DNA of 64,000 nt from Gemmatimonadota bacterium (GCA_021295815.1 JAGWBQ010000004.1:1-64000); one strand, 5' to 3'. Counted from the stretch's first letter, positions 36,241-45,538 are shown. Program-made: numbers and translations. The notes: generated by a model from the sequence alone, not told the origin.

Positions 36241-36933
36241 CTATCCCACCACCGGGGCGAGCTGCGCCTTGAGCTCGTTGCGAGCTCGATGGATGTAAGT
36301 CTTCACAGTGCCGAGGGGCACTCCGATGATCTCGGCGATCTCGTTGTACGAATAGCCTTCGACATGCCGTAGAATGATTGCGGCGCGGTACTCGTCCCGC
36401 AAGGTGGCGATGGCGGCCTCGATCTGGCCGCCCAGTTCACGGTTCTCCACGAATTGGTCGGGACGTTCACCGGTGCACACCGCGTCGAAGGAGGAGCGCT
36501 CCGCCTCGTCCGCCGTGCGAGCGTGCGGCGACCCGTGCATGGAAACCGTCTGCAGACGACGCCTGCGGAGGTGGTCGATGGTGTGATTGTGGGCGATCTT
36601 GAAGATCCAGCTGCTGAACTTGTAGCTCGGTTTGAAGGAGTCGATGGCCTTGAAGGCGCGCACGAAGGCTTCCTGGGTTAGATCCTCGGCCAGGCCGCGG
36701 TCGCGTACCATGCGAAAGATCATGGAGAAGAGGGGCCGCTCGTAACGCACGACGATCTCTCGGTAGGCATCCTGGTGGTTCCCGCAAGCGAGCTGGACGA
36801 GCTCGGCGTCGGCGAGCGACGGGAGGTCGAGCCGCTTCGGTTCGACACCCCGAACTCCGGCGGGAGCGGAGGAGGTCTTGGGCCGGGGCAGCCAACTGGC
36901 TGCGGCGGGTAGCGAGGCCGAAACTGAGGTCAT
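36241..36933 (-). CDS. ECF-family RNA polymerase sigma factor
   Basis: A 230-residue sigma factor from ATG 36933. Region 2 (about 55-125) has YREIVVRYERPLFSMIFRMV, LAEDLTQEAFVRAFKAID and SSWIFKIAHNHTIDHLRRR; region 4 (about 170-225) has EYRAAIILRHVEGYSYNEIA and VPLGTVKTYIHRARNELK. The intervening stretch lacks regions 1 and 3, as in RpoE-type factors. ATG 36987 is an alternative start. The next gene encodes its anti-sigma factor. A candidate ECF-type promoter lies just upstream. Confidence 0.92.
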   Translation of the reverse strand: MTSVSASLPAAASWLPRPKTSSAPAGVRGVEPKRLDLPSLADAELVQLACGNHQDAYREIVVRYERPLFSMIFRMVRDRGLAEDLTQEAFVRAFKAIDSFKPSYKFSSWIFKIAHNHTIDHLRRRRLQTVSMHGSPHARTADEAERSSFDAVCTGERPDQFVENRELGGQIEAAIATLRDEYRAAIILRHVEGYSYNEIAEIIGVPLGTVKTYIHRARNELKAQLAPVVG

Positions 36934-36986
36934 CAAGATTACCTGTGGGAGAGGGGGTCGATCTCCAAACAAAATAATGCTCTCCA

Positions 36987-37012
36987 TACGCAGATACCGC
37001 AGGACGGGTTTC
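36987..37012 (-). promoter_or_regulatory. Candidate autoregulatory ECF promoter
   Basis: On the minus strand GAAACC (37012-37007) and CGTA (36990-36987) are 16 bases apart, a layout like the GAAC/CGT boxes used by many ECF sigma factors, about 54 bases before the preferred start of the sigma gene. Match is by eye and the boxes are degenerate. Confidence 0.3.
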
Positions 37013-37059
37013 GGTGTATGGGCTGAGCCGAGTCCGCCATCCTCCAACCCACCGGTTCC

Positions 37060-37881
37060 ATGGCTTCGCCCCGCAATCACGCCGATCCCGCAGAGGGAGA
37101 GGACCGCCGCAACCAGGTCCGCACCATCTTCACGGAGATCGCGCCCCGTTACGATCTTCTCAATCACGTTCTGTCCCTGAACGTCGATCGAAGGTGGCGT
37201 CGTCGCGCCGTGCACCGGCTTCGCGAAGGTCTTGTCGCCCACGCGGATGCATCGTCGCGCTGCTGTGGTAAGCTTCGTCCACGGGCTAAGGACGCGGACT
37301 CGGGGAGCGCCTCCGGCAGCGATTCGGCACCCGGTCCGCGGCTCCTCGACTGCTGCGCCGGCACCTGCGACCTCTCGCTCGACCTCCTGCGCATCGGCGC
37401 AGGCGTGCGCGTGGTCTCCGCCGACTTCGCTCTGCCCATGCTGGTCGCGGGAGTCCGAAAGACCGCCGACAGACCCGTCTTCCTCACCTGCGCCGACGCG
37501 CTCGAACTGCCCTTCCCGGACGATTCCTTCTCAGGAGCGGCGATAGCCTTTGGCCTCAGAAACCTCGCCGATGTCGTCGCCGGGCTGAGGGAGCTGAGGA
37601 GGGTGCTGCGTCCGTCCGGGCGGCTCGTGATTCTGGAATTCACGACTCCGCCTAATCCCGCCGTCCGCGCCGGCTACCACTTCTACTTCAAGCGCGTCCT
37701 TCCGCTGGTGGGCAGAGTGGTGTCGGGGCATCCCTGGGCCTATACGTACCTTCCGCGCTCGGTAGGTGCGTTCCCGGGACCCGAGCCGCTGGCGGACGAG
37801 CTCCGGATGGCCGGATACGGCGATGTCGACTACGAGCTGCTCAGCGCGGGTATCGCGGCGCTCCACTGGGGAAGCGCCTGA
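37060..37881 (+). CDS. menG: Demethylmenaquinone methyltransferase
   Basis: SAM-dependent C-methyltransferase of quinone synthesis. The family start VRTIFTEIAPRYDLLNHVLSLNVDRRWRR (20-48), FPDDSFSGAAIAFGLRN, LEFTTPPNP and the C-terminal YTYLPRSV are present. Between the first helices and SAM motif I lies an insert of about 35 residues (58-92), rich in Ser/Gly/Asp with a Cys pair. Motif I reads LLDCCAGTCDLSL, with Cys where Gly is common. 273 residues; divergent from the sigma factor gene. Confidence 0.9.
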   Translation: MASPRNHADPAEGEDRRNQVRTIFTEIAPRYDLLNHVLSLNVDRRWRRRAVHRLREGLVAHADASSRCCGKLRPRAKDADSGSASGSDSAPGPRLLDCCAGTCDLSLDLLRIGAGVRVVSADFALPMLVAGVRKTADRPVFLTCADALELPFPDDSFSGAAIAFGLRNLADVVAGLRELRRVLRPSGRLVILEFTTPPNPAVRAGYHFYFKRVLPLVGRVVSGHPWAYTYLPRSVGAFPGPEPLADELRMAGYGDVDYELLSAGIAALHWGSA

Positions 37882-37911
37882 TCGCACGGGCGTCTGCTGC
37901 CTCTCGGCCCG

Positions 37912-39405
37912 TCACCTGCTCCCGGAAGACTCTCCTTCCTCCCCCGCATCCAGGAAGGTGACTGGTCCCAGATCGGCGAAGGCGGCCATGTCCATGCGGG
38001 TCGTGTCCCCAACGACCAGCGTGGTCATCTCGCCAGGTCTGAGGTGGCGCAGGAAGGCCCGGTGCACGGTTTCCGGGGTAACGCGCTGGACGCCCCGCAC
38101 GTAGCGGGACAACCAGTCGGACGGAAGGTCCTGAGCCTCGTAGAACATGGTGCGCGAAATGATCTGTCCGGGATTCTCGAACGAAAAGACGAATCCGTTG
38201 ACGATGGCGTCGGAGGCCGTCCGAACCTCCATCTCGGTAGGCGGTTCCAGCCTCAGTCCGTTCATGGTCTCGACGATGAGCCGGGCGGCGGCCGCGGCGG
38301 TTTCCGGACTGGTTCGCGTGGTTGCGCCCAGCAGTCCCTCGTAATCGCGAGGAGTCGTCCACAGCGAGGAGACCGAATACGCGTAGCCGCGTTCGCTCCG
38401 GAGCCGCGACATGAGCCGGCTCGAAAATCCTCCCGCTCCCAAGACCGAGTTGCCGATGGACGCCGAGTAGTAGTCGGAGTCGTCACTTAGGCGCACGTCG
38501 GTCGTGTGGGCGAGGATGAGTACGCTCTGCGCGGCCTCCGCTCGGTGAAGAACGAAGACTCCGGCGTCGCGGTTCACCTGCGGGCGAGGCGTCGGCGGTA
38601 CCGAATCGGCGCAAGCCTCGAAGCGCCGAACCAGCGTGTTCGCGAGCGGGCGAAGCGTGTTCCAGTCCACGTCGCCCACGACCCCCAGCGAGAGATTGTC
38701 GCGACACATCACCCTCCGGGCGATCTCCAGGACGGAGGCTCGCGAGAGTCGGTCGGAGGAGAGATCGGCGGCGGTCAGCTCCCAGCCGATGGGATGGTCT
38801 CCATAGATCATGCGGTTGAATCTGGAGACCGCCAGCGTGCCGGGATCGTCGGTGCGACGGCGGACCTGTTCCAGCTGGCGCCCCCGCCATATCTCGACCT
38901 CGGTCGAGTCGAGCCCCGGATCGGCGAGCATGGCGCCCCAGAGCTCGACGGCTTCGTTCAGGTACTCGCTCAGGGTGTTGACGCTGGAGGTGATGGCGCC
39001 GCCGCCCCCGCCAAACGTGGTCTGGAGAGCGTAGTGCTCGATGAGCCGGTCGATGGAGTCGGGGGGTGCGCCGGCAACTCCGCCGTAGCGCAGGAGAGCG
39101 GGGAGCGCCATCCCGGAGGCGTAGTTCTCTCTTCCGAACCGCGCGTATCCGCCCTCCAGCCGGGCGTAGAAGGTCACCAGGGGAAGCGTGTTGTCTTGGA
39201 TCAGGTACACGGGCACACCTTCGACGACCCGACGTTCGGGCTCGGGCGGCACGAAGTCGACGACCGTCTGACCCGAGAGTACCGCCGGGATCGCCCCGAA
39301 CTGGACCGTCGAGACGATCCCGAGGAGGGCGATACCGGACCGGCTCGCAGAGAGCGCGCCGAAACCTCTCGGACGACGACGATCCGGACGGCGAGAGGGA
39401 TTCAC
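37912..39405 (-). CDS. M16-family peptidase homologue, non-catalytic subunit
   Basis: A 497-residue exported protein with a signal-anchor-like helix (about 22-45). It has the M16 fold (VYLIQDNTLPLVTFYARLEGG, GGFSSRLMSRLRSERGYAYS) but no HxxEH zinc motif, so it should be the inactive partner. R/Y pair in RSERGYAYSVSS is kept as in partner subunits. GTG start in a GTGA overlap with the catalytic subunit gene. A periplasmic heterodimer with that protein is likely, as in other paired M16 systems. Confidence 0.82.
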   Translation of the reverse strand: MNPSRRPDRRRPRGFGALSASRSGIALLGIVSTVQFGAIPAVLSGQTVVDFVPPEPERRVVEGVPVYLIQDNTLPLVTFYARLEGGYARFGRENYASGMALPALLRYGGVAGAPPDSIDRLIEHYALQTTFGGGGGAITSSVNTLSEYLNEAVELWGAMLADPGLDSTEVEIWRGRQLEQVRRRTDDPGTLAVSRFNRMIYGDHPIGWELTAADLSSDRLSRASVLEIARRVMCRDNLSLGVVGDVDWNTLRPLANTLVRRFEACADSVPPTPRPQVNRDAGVFVLHRAEAAQSVLILAHTTDVRLSDDSDYYSASIGNSVLGAGGFSSRLMSRLRSERGYAYSVSSLWTTPRDYEGLLGATTRTSPETAAAAARLIVETMNGLRLEPPTEMEVRTASDAIVNGFVFSFENPGQIISRTMFYEAQDLPSDWLSRYVRGVQRVTPETVHRAFLRHLRPGEMTTLVVGDTTRMDMAAFADLGPVTFLDAGEEGESSGSR

Positions 39406-40955
39406 GAAATCGGTCCTTCGCCGCGGACTACCGTAGCGACGGTGCGGCCTTCCCGCACCAGGTACTTCCTGGCGACGTGGCGTACGTCGTCCGCAGTCAC
39501 CGCCCGCAGGCGTTCCGGATGGCCCAGCATCGCCCGCCAGTCCCCGAAGAGCGCTTCGTTCTCAGCCAGTCGCAGCGCCAGGCCGAAATTCGACACGAGT
39601 CCCCTTACCGCACCGGCGCGGACCTGGTTTCCGACTCTGGCGAGCTCGACCTCGGTCGGACCTTCGGAGGCGAGCCTCTCCACCTCCGCGTAGACGGCTT
39701 CCTCCACCTGAGCTGTCGTGGTCGGACCGAGGGGAACGGCGTCGAGGACCAGGAGCCTGGGGAAAGCGGAGCCGGGCTGAAGCGAAGCGCTGACGGACGC
39801 CGCGATCCGATCTTCGAGGATCAGACGCCTGTGAAGGCGGGACGAGCGACCACCCGTCAGAAGTGTCGCCAGGAGTTCGAGTGCGGGCGTGTCGTGGTGG
39901 GTCGCCGCAGGGACCTTCCATCCGATGCGCAGCCTCGGTTCGACGTCGAAGACGAGTTCGACCCGTCGCTCTCCCCGCTGCTCAGGTTCCTTCGCCGTGA
40001 TCGGAGGGGGAGGATCGCCGGCCGGGAGCGGGCCGAAGTGGCGCCGAGCCAGGGCCTCGATCTCGTCGGGATCCACGTCGCCCACGATCACCGTCACGGC
40101 GTTGCGGGCGCCGTAGTACGAGCGGTGGTAGGCGGCGACCTCTTCGCGGCTCAGGTTCTCGAGGTCGGTCATGTAACCGACCACCGGGTGCCGGTACGGG
40201 TGGACGCTGAAGGCTGCGGCGAGGTGAGCCTCCACGAGAGCCCCGCCGGGATCCCCCTCCACCCGGAGCTTCCGCTCCTCGATCACGACCTTGCGCTCGG
40301 AATAGAAGCCGCGGAGCACCGGGTTGGCCATTCGGTCGGCTTCGAGCTCGAACCACTCTCGGAGCCGGTGGGAAGGCAGGTCGACGAAGTATGTGGTCGC
40401 GTCGTTGGACGTGGTCGCGTTCAAACCCCTGGCGCCGGCCCGTCTGAGGATGCGATCGAATTCGCCGGGGTCGGTGAAAACGCGGGCGCTGTCTTCCAAG
40501 GCGGATATGCGAGCCAGCAGCCGTTCCATTTCGGCGCCGTCTCCTCGGACCCGCGCGGCGACGACCGAGTCGTGCGCGGCGTCCATGAGGGGGTAGAGCG
40601 CACGCTCCGCTTCCCAGTCTTCGGTTCCCGTTTTCTCGGTTCCCCGGAAAAGCAGGTGTTCCAGGAAGTGGGCCGCTCCGGTGGTTCCCGGACGTTCGTT
40701 CACGCCGCCCACCGCGAAACGGACCACTAGCGAGACCACGGGAGCGCCCGGGCGGGGGAGCGCGAGCACCCTCATGCCGTTGTCTAGGACTATGCGCCTG
40801 ACTTCGAGCTCCCGTCGGACTCCGTCGGTCCGGAGATCTTCGGTCGCCTGCGCCCGCGCCGGCCCTGCTATGGTTGCCGTGGCGACGCCGGTGAGGAAGA
40901 GTGCGCCTGCGGCCTTGAACCCTACCATGCGAATACCGGCGGCGGGTCTCGCCAC
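39402..40955 (-). CDS. M16-family zinc peptidase, catalytic subunit
   Basis: A 517-residue exported peptidase with a signal peptide ending near PARA-QA. The inverted zinc motif HxxEH is in AAHFLEHLLFRGTE, and the distal Glu in KVVIEERKLRVEGDP. The second M16 half follows, ending with the RHVARKYLVREG region. GTG 40955 is the longest start; ATG 40928 (removing nine residues) also leaves a good signal peptide. It is followed by the inactive partner in a GTGA overlap. Substrate unknown; M16 enzymes of this kind degrade periplasmic peptides. Confidence 0.87.
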   Translation of the reverse strand: MARPAAGIRMVGFKAAGALFLTGVATATIAGPARAQATEDLRTDGVRRELEVRRIVLDNGMRVLALPRPGAPVVSLVVRFAVGGVNERPGTTGAAHFLEHLLFRGTEKTGTEDWEAERALYPLMDAAHDSVVAARVRGDGAEMERLLARISALEDSARVFTDPGEFDRILRRAGARGLNATTSNDATTYFVDLPSHRLREWFELEADRMANPVLRGFYSERKVVIEERKLRVEGDPGGALVEAHLAAAFSVHPYRHPVVGYMTDLENLSREEVAAYHRSYYGARNAVTVIVGDVDPDEIEALARRHFGPLPAGDPPPPITAKEPEQRGERRVELVFDVEPRLRIGWKVPAATHHDTPALELLATLLTGGRSSRLHRRLILEDRIAASVSASLQPGSAFPRLLVLDAVPLGPTTTAQVEEAVYAEVERLASEGPTEVELARVGNQVRAGAVRGLVSNFGLALRLAENEALFGDWRAMLGHPERLRAVTADDVRHVARKYLVREGRTVATVVRGEGPIS

Positions 40956-40961
40956 GGACTG

Positions 40962-41861
40962 CTAGAATTCCCCGATCCGCGGCGTTTGGAGCGGTCGGCG
41001 TCGCTTGTCGTCTGGCACGGAGCTCCCAATGGTCTCCTCCGGTTGGCAGGTTGCGCAGAGAAATGCTGAGCGGTTGGAGATGACGATCCTCTCGATCCCG
41101 GCGCCACAGTTTCGGCAGGGCTCGTTCTCTCTTCCGTACACCGAGAGTTCCCTGCCGAAGGAACCCTCTCGGCCGGAAGAGTCCCGGTAGTCCCTCAGAG
41201 TCGTCCCGCCCGCGGCTATGGCCCGCTCCAGCACCTCGCGCAACGAGCCTAGCAGGGTCTGCGCTTCCCGGTAGACGAGCGTACGAGCGGGTCGGTCAGG
41301 CCTTACGCCTGCGAGAAACAACGCCTCGTTGGCATAGATGTTCCCCACACCCGCGATCCGTTTCTGATCGAGGAGCCAGGAGCGGATGGGAGAGCGCGAC
41401 TTTAGGCAGGCCTGGTGCAGCTCCTCGGCGGTGTAGGAACTCTCCAGCGGCTCCGGCCCAAACCCCGCCGAACGGGTCGTCCATTCGGCGACCGTGAGAG
41501 CCTCGACGCGGCCGAAACGCCTCACGTCGTCGTAGAAGAGGACGCCTCCGCCGCTCAGCGCGAAGCGGACTGCCGGGTGGGACGGTCGGGCCGGCCCCCG
41601 GGGCGGGCGGGGGAACGGCCTAAGCCTGCCGGTCATGCCCAGATTCACCACCAGCACGACACCGGCGTCGAGCCCGATCACGATGTTCTTGGCCCGCCGT
41701 TCGACGCTCTCGACCGTCCGCCCTCTCAATCTGGCGCGGAACTCGGGTCCGGGTTGGCGGAGAATGTCGGGCTTGAGGACGAGGACGCGCTCGATGCGTT
41801 TGCCCGGAATGGTCAGGCGAAGCCCACGAACGATGGTCTCGGCCTCGGGAAGCTCTGGCAC
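40962..41861 (-). CDS. mutM: Formamidopyrimidine-DNA glycosylase
   Basis: Base-excision repair enzyme removing 8-oxoguanine, with lyase activity. The N-terminal nucleophile Pro and Glu are in (M)PELPEAETIVRGL, the Lys for catalysis in RRAKNIVIGL, and ILRQPGPEFR follows. The helix-two-turn-helix block is IAGVGNIYANEALFLAGV, and the C-terminal zinc finger is CRNCG...FLCATC. The GTG start sits 12 bases after purD. The tail after the zinc finger is about 30 residues longer than usual and basic. Confidence 0.95.
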   Translation of the reverse strand: MPELPEAETIVRGLRLTIPGKRIERVLVLKPDILRQPGPEFRARLRGRTVESVERRAKNIVIGLDAGVVLVVNLGMTGRLRPFPRPPRGPARPSHPAVRFALSGGGVLFYDDVRRFGRVEALTVAEWTTRSAGFGPEPLESSYTAEELHQACLKSRSPIRSWLLDQKRIAGVGNIYANEALFLAGVRPDRPARTLVYREAQTLLGSLREVLERAIAAGGTTLRDYRDSSGREGSFGRELSVYGRENEPCRNCGAGIERIVISNRSAFLCATCQPEETIGSSVPDDKRRRPLQTPRIGEF

Positions 41862-41873
41862 GGGATGCGCCGC

Positions 41874-43163
41874 CTAGCCGGACCGCTCCTGGCGGCGCTC
41901 CTCCCGCCAGCCGATGTCCGGGCGGAAGAAGGCTCCCTCGAAGCGAACCCTCTCCGCCGCCCTGCGACTCGCTTCGGCCGCACCGCCCAAGGTGGGAGCG
42001 GCAGCCGTAGCTGCGATCACCCTTCCGCCGGAGGTCACGATCCGTCCGTTCTCCTTGCTGGTGCCCGCGTGGAAGAAGAACGTCGACTCGTCGCCCGACG
42101 GCGGTGCGTCGATGGCGATCTCCCGACCCTTCGCGACCGGACCGGGATAGCCGCTCGCCGCTACGACCGTGGTCACGCAGGAGCCGTCCCGCACGGGAGC
42201 GACACCGTCCTCGACCGTGCCCCCCTCGGCCACCGCCACTAGGGGGTCGAGCAGGGAACCGGCCATGAGCGGGAGTACGACCTGGGTCTCGGGATCGCCG
42301 AAGCGGCAGTTGAACTCCACCACCTTAGGACCTTCCTCGGTGAGCATGAGGCCCGCGTAGAGGAGCCCTCTGAACGGAGAACCGCGCTCGGCGAGAGCCG
42401 CCAGGGTAGGCCGGAGGATACGCTCACGCGTCTCTTCCACGAGCTGGGGCGTGGCGATCGAAACCGGTGCGTAGGCTCCCATGCCGCCGGTGTTCGGGCC
42501 GCGGTCGCCCACCCCTACCCGCTTGTGGTCCTGAGAGGGGGAGAGGACGTAGGAACGCTCGCCGTCGGTGATCGCGAAGATCGAGAGCTCCTCACCGACC
42601 ATGAACTCTTCGACAACCACCTCCCTGCCCGCATCGCCCGCGAGTCCCCCTGCGAGCATGGCCTCGGCCGCAGCCAGAGCCTCGTCGGTCGATCCGCAGA
42701 CGATCGCGCCCTTTCCGGCGGCAAGCCCCGACGCCTTGACCACGATCGGTGCGCCGCGCTCGAGAATGTGCTCCCTGGCCGGCTTCGGATCGGTGAAGCT
42801 CCGGTGCTCGGCGGTGGGCACCCCTGCCGCCTTCATCAAGTCCTTGGCGAAGGCCTTGCTCGACTCGATGCGGGCAGCGCCGGCATCGGGGCCGAAGGTC
42901 GGGATACCCTTCTCCCGCAACCTGTCCGCCAGTCCCGCGTCCAGAGGCCCTTCAGGTCCGATCACCACGAGATCGAGGCGGTTGTCTTCGGCCCAGGCGA
43001 CTAGGGCCGGCACGTCCGTGGAGGCTATGGGAACCGGGTCGGCATCGACCATGCCCCCGTTGGGTCGAGTAACGAAGAAGCGGGTGCCGGAGGGAGCGTC
43101 CCGCTTCAGCTTCCAGAGGAGGGCGTGTTCACGGCCTCCGTTACCTGCTATGAGTACGCGCAC
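41874..43163 (-). CDS. purD: Phosphoribosylamine-glycine ligase (GARS)
   Basis: ATP-grasp enzyme of purine synthesis. The GTG start at 43163 gives 429 residues and the family N-terminus VRVLIAGNGGREHALLWKL. Conserved blocks are VVIGPEGPLDAGLAD, IVVKASGLAAGKGAIVC, SPSQDHKRVGVGDRGPNTGGMGAYAP and VVEFNCRFGDPETQVVLP with the metal ligands. The long in-frame extension upstream overlaps the M48 gene and is rejected. Close spacing to mutM and M48 (12 and 14 bases) suggests one transcript. Confidence 0.96.
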   Translation of the reverse strand: MRVLIAGNGGREHALLWKLKRDAPSGTRFFVTRPNGGMVDADPVPIASTDVPALVAWAEDNRLDLVVIGPEGPLDAGLADRLREKGIPTFGPDAGAARIESSKAFAKDLMKAAGVPTAEHRSFTDPKPAREHILERGAPIVVKASGLAAGKGAIVCGSTDEALAAAEAMLAGGLAGDAGREVVVEEFMVGEELSIFAITDGERSYVLSPSQDHKRVGVGDRGPNTGGMGAYAPVSIATPQLVEETRERILRPTLAALAERGSPFRGLLYAGLMLTEEGPKVVEFNCRFGDPETQVVLPLMAGSLLDPLVAVAEGGTVEDGVAPVRDGSCVTTVVAASGYPGPVAKGREIAIDAPPSGDESTFFFHAGTSKENGRIVTSGGRVIAATAAAPTLGGAAEASRRAAERVRFEGAFFRPDIGWREERRQERSG

Positions 43164-43177
43164 GTCCCGGCCACGCC

Positions 43178-44182
43178 TCAGCGCGACATGCCGCTCCGAA
43201 CGTTGTCGGTCATGCGACGGGCGGCGTTCTTCATGGTGTCCACCCATTCCCGAGCGCCTTCCCGGTAGGAGTCGGCGGCAGCCCGGACATCTTCCTGATA
43301 CTCGGGGCTCGGCTCGCCGCGTCGCAGGTATTCCCCGCGAATCACGCGATCGTACTCGCCCATCTCGACCCAGGTGCGCAGCTCGTTGACCCGGATGGTG
43401 TAGAACGGGTGGGTCTGACCGACCAGGTTCAGGACCTTGAAGACCTGGTCGAGCATGTCGCCGCCCTCGCGATAGTCCTCGGCCTGCTTCACGTAGTCGG
43501 CGAGATTCAGCTCGTCGTCCTGCCCGCCTCCGGCCATCTTGAGCATGGTGCGCAGCACGAGGTCGGGATCCTGAACCGTGAGCAGTCCGGCCCGGTCCGA
43601 GGAGAGCTCCGACTTGCGCTGCCACTCGAGCAGACCGACGAGCACGGCCCGCGCTGCGAGCCCCACTATGGGGAATCCGAGACTCGCCAGCCCGAGCAGA
43701 AGGACCGTCATCGTCTTGTAGAGGACGTGATCGCTCATGATGTGACCGATCTCGTGGCCCATCACGTAAGCGAGCTCGTCGTCGTCCAGGAGCCTGACGG
43801 TCCCGGAGTTGAGGATGATGAAGGGCTCCTTCATGCCCCAGGCGCCGGCGTTCACCTGAGGTGTCTGCGAGACGTAGAGCGGATATGCCCGGGGAGCGTC
43901 GAGAGTGCGTAGGCACTCCTGGTACGACTCGTGGATGTGCGGAAACTGGCGCTCGGTCACCCGCACCGCGCTCGCCTGGAACGCGAGACGGACGGATTTC
44001 TCGGTCATCGCTCCGAAGATCTTGCGCAGGATGTCGTCGAAGACGGGGATGCGCCGAAGGGCCTGGAGGGCCGCCTTGTCGGCGGGGTGCTCCCAGGCTG
44101 CGGGAGAGATTTCGGTGAGGATGCGTCGGGCGCGAGCTCCTTCGCCGCCGGCGTTGTCTGAAGCGCTATCGTCGTTGGTCAT
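43178..44182 (-). CDS. M48-family metallopeptidase
   Basis: A 334-residue protein from ATG 44182. The zinc motif HEIGH is in YVMGHEIGHIMSDH, with the third ligand in LSSDRAGL. One hydrophobic segment follows the HExxH helix (about 165-195, TVLLLGLASLGFPIVGLAAR) as in M48 membrane peptidases. The start is acidic and without a signal peptide. Related to HtpX/BepA-like proteins, so protein quality control is a fair guess, but the substrate is unknown. Confidence 0.85.
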   Translation of the reverse strand: MTNDDSASDNAGGEGARARRILTEISPAAWEHPADKAALQALRRIPVFDDILRKIFGAMTEKSVRLAFQASAVRVTERQFPHIHESYQECLRTLDAPRAYPLYVSQTPQVNAGAWGMKEPFIILNSGTVRLLDDDELAYVMGHEIGHIMSDHVLYKTMTVLLLGLASLGFPIVGLAARAVLVGLLEWQRKSELSSDRAGLLTVQDPDLVLRTMLKMAGGGQDDELNLADYVKQAEDYREGGDMLDQVFKVLNLVGQTHPFYTIRVNELRTWVEMGEYDRVIRGEYLRRGEPSPEYQEDVRAAADSYREGAREWVDTMKNAARRMTDNVRSGMSR

Positions 44183-44539
44183 GGTGTTCTCAGAAAGGGG
44201 AGGTGGCGGACTCGTCGACGAGCCCCGCACGTTACGTTCGTAGCTCTGCGCCGGTTTCGTACCCGGCCTTATCCGGGCCGACCGTCTCGGCGGCTAATCT
44301 AGGTCGGTAGGAGGCTGTGGGGAAAGGGGGTGAGCCGGTTACGCCCGGGCTGGTGAGGCGGTGGGAGGGAGGGCGAGCCGTTCGCTCGCGCTTGACCTCG
44401 GATGGCGCCCGGTCGTATATTGGAGGGCTGTGCCTTTGGGGTGCCGTCCAGGCCGTCGGGCGTTGTCCGATGATTCCTCGCCCCGCCCCGGCCCGCTCCA
44501 TCTTCCAGCCACCTCTCCGCCGCGCGAGCTCACTTCACC
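44183..44539. other. Intergenic region between M48 gene and prs
   Basis: About 357 bases without a gene on either strand. It holds the prs promoter (44392-44421). The rest contains GC-rich sequence with no tRNA- or riboswitch-like block that could be recognised. Confidence 0.4.
44392..44421 (+). promoter_or_regulatory. Sigma-70 promoter of the prs operon
   Basis: TTGACC (44392-44397) and TATATT (44416-44421) are 18 bases apart. The boxes match those of the ffs promoter exactly. The transcript would have a leader of about 110 bases before prs. Confidence 0.65.
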
Positions 44540-45508
44540 ATGGACAAGCACTACGGAAGGGGTCCGCTCCTCCTCCTGGCCGGACGAGCGAACCTGGCGC
44601 TGGCGATGGAGATAGGAAGTTTGCTGGGCGAGTCTCCGGACGGCGTCACGATCAGGAACTTCGCCGACGGCGAGATCTTCGTGAGCATCACGCGCAACGT
44701 GCGCGGGCGCGACGTCTTCATCATCCAGCCCACGGGCTCGCCTGCGGACAACCTGATGGAGCTGCTGCTGCTCATCGACGCCGCCAAGAGGGCCTCGGCG
44801 GCACGGGTGACCGCGGTGATCCCCTACTTCGGCTACGGACGCCAGGACCGCAAGGATCAGCCTCGGGTCGCGCTCAGCGCCAAGCTCGCGGCCAACCTCG
44901 TGGTTGCCGCAGGCGCCGATCGGGTCATCTCCATCGACTTCCACCAGCATCAGATCCAGGGCTTCTTCGACATCCCGGTCGATCACCTCCTCGCCGCGCC
45001 GGTGCTCACCAGGCACTTTCTCAACAAGGGCATCGAGAACCCGGTGGTCGTCGCCCCGGACACCGGCGCAGCCAAGATGGCCCGGGCCTTCGCCCGCTGG
45101 TTGCAGACGTCGTTCGCCGTCATCGACAAGCGCAGGCCCACGGCGAACGTCTCCGAAGTTCTCAGCGTGGTCGGCGAGGTCGAGAACAAGCCGTGTCTGA
45201 TCGTGGACGACATGGTGGATACGGCCGGTACGCTCTCCAATGCGGTCGTCGCTCTCAAGGAGCGCGGCGCCACCCGGGTCTTCGCGGCGGTGTCGCACGC
45301 CCTGCTCTCAGGTCCCGCCAGCGAGCGCCTGCAGAACTCGCCCATAGAGGAGATGGTCGTGACCAACACCCTCCACATCTCCGATGAAAAGAGATTTCCC
45401 AAGCTGCGCGTGCTCTCGGTCGCCGATCTGCTCTCGAAGGCCATTCGTCACGTGCACTCGAACGAGTCCGTGAGCCAGCTTTTCCGCATCCCCCCTGCAA
45501 ACGGCTGA
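44540..45508 (+). CDS. prs: Ribose-phosphate pyrophosphokinase (PRPP synthase)
   Basis: Makes PRPP from ribose 5-phosphate and ATP. The 322-residue class I enzyme has FADGEIFVSITRNVRG, IPYFGYGRQDRKDQPRVALSAKL with the ATP-binding flexible loop, SIDFHQHQIQGFFDIPVDHL, and the PRPP-binding loop CLIVDDMVDTAGTLSNA. It heads a prs-rplY-pth cluster found widely in bacteria. The ATG at 44540 follows a weak ribosome-binding site. Confidence 0.97.
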   Translation: MDKHYGRGPLLLLAGRANLALAMEIGSLLGESPDGVTIRNFADGEIFVSITRNVRGRDVFIIQPTGSPADNLMELLLLIDAAKRASAARVTAVIPYFGYGRQDRKDQPRVALSAKLAANLVVAAGADRVISIDFHQHQIQGFFDIPVDHLLAAPVLTRHFLNKGIENPVVVAPDTGAAKMARAFARWLQTSFAVIDKRRPTANVSEVLSVVGEVENKPCLIVDDMVDTAGTLSNAVVALKERGATRVFAAVSHALLSGPASERLQNSPIEEMVVTNTLHISDEKRFPKLRVLSVADLLSKAIRHVHSNESVSQLFRIPPANG

Positions 45509-45538
45509 GTCCAGCCACCCCCGAACGGAAGGAAACCC

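Noticed and set aside
44231-44500. tRNA or small gene in the gap before prs
   Set aside because: No cloverleaf with a TTCGAAT-type loop could be drawn and the frames on both strands are short and without motifs.
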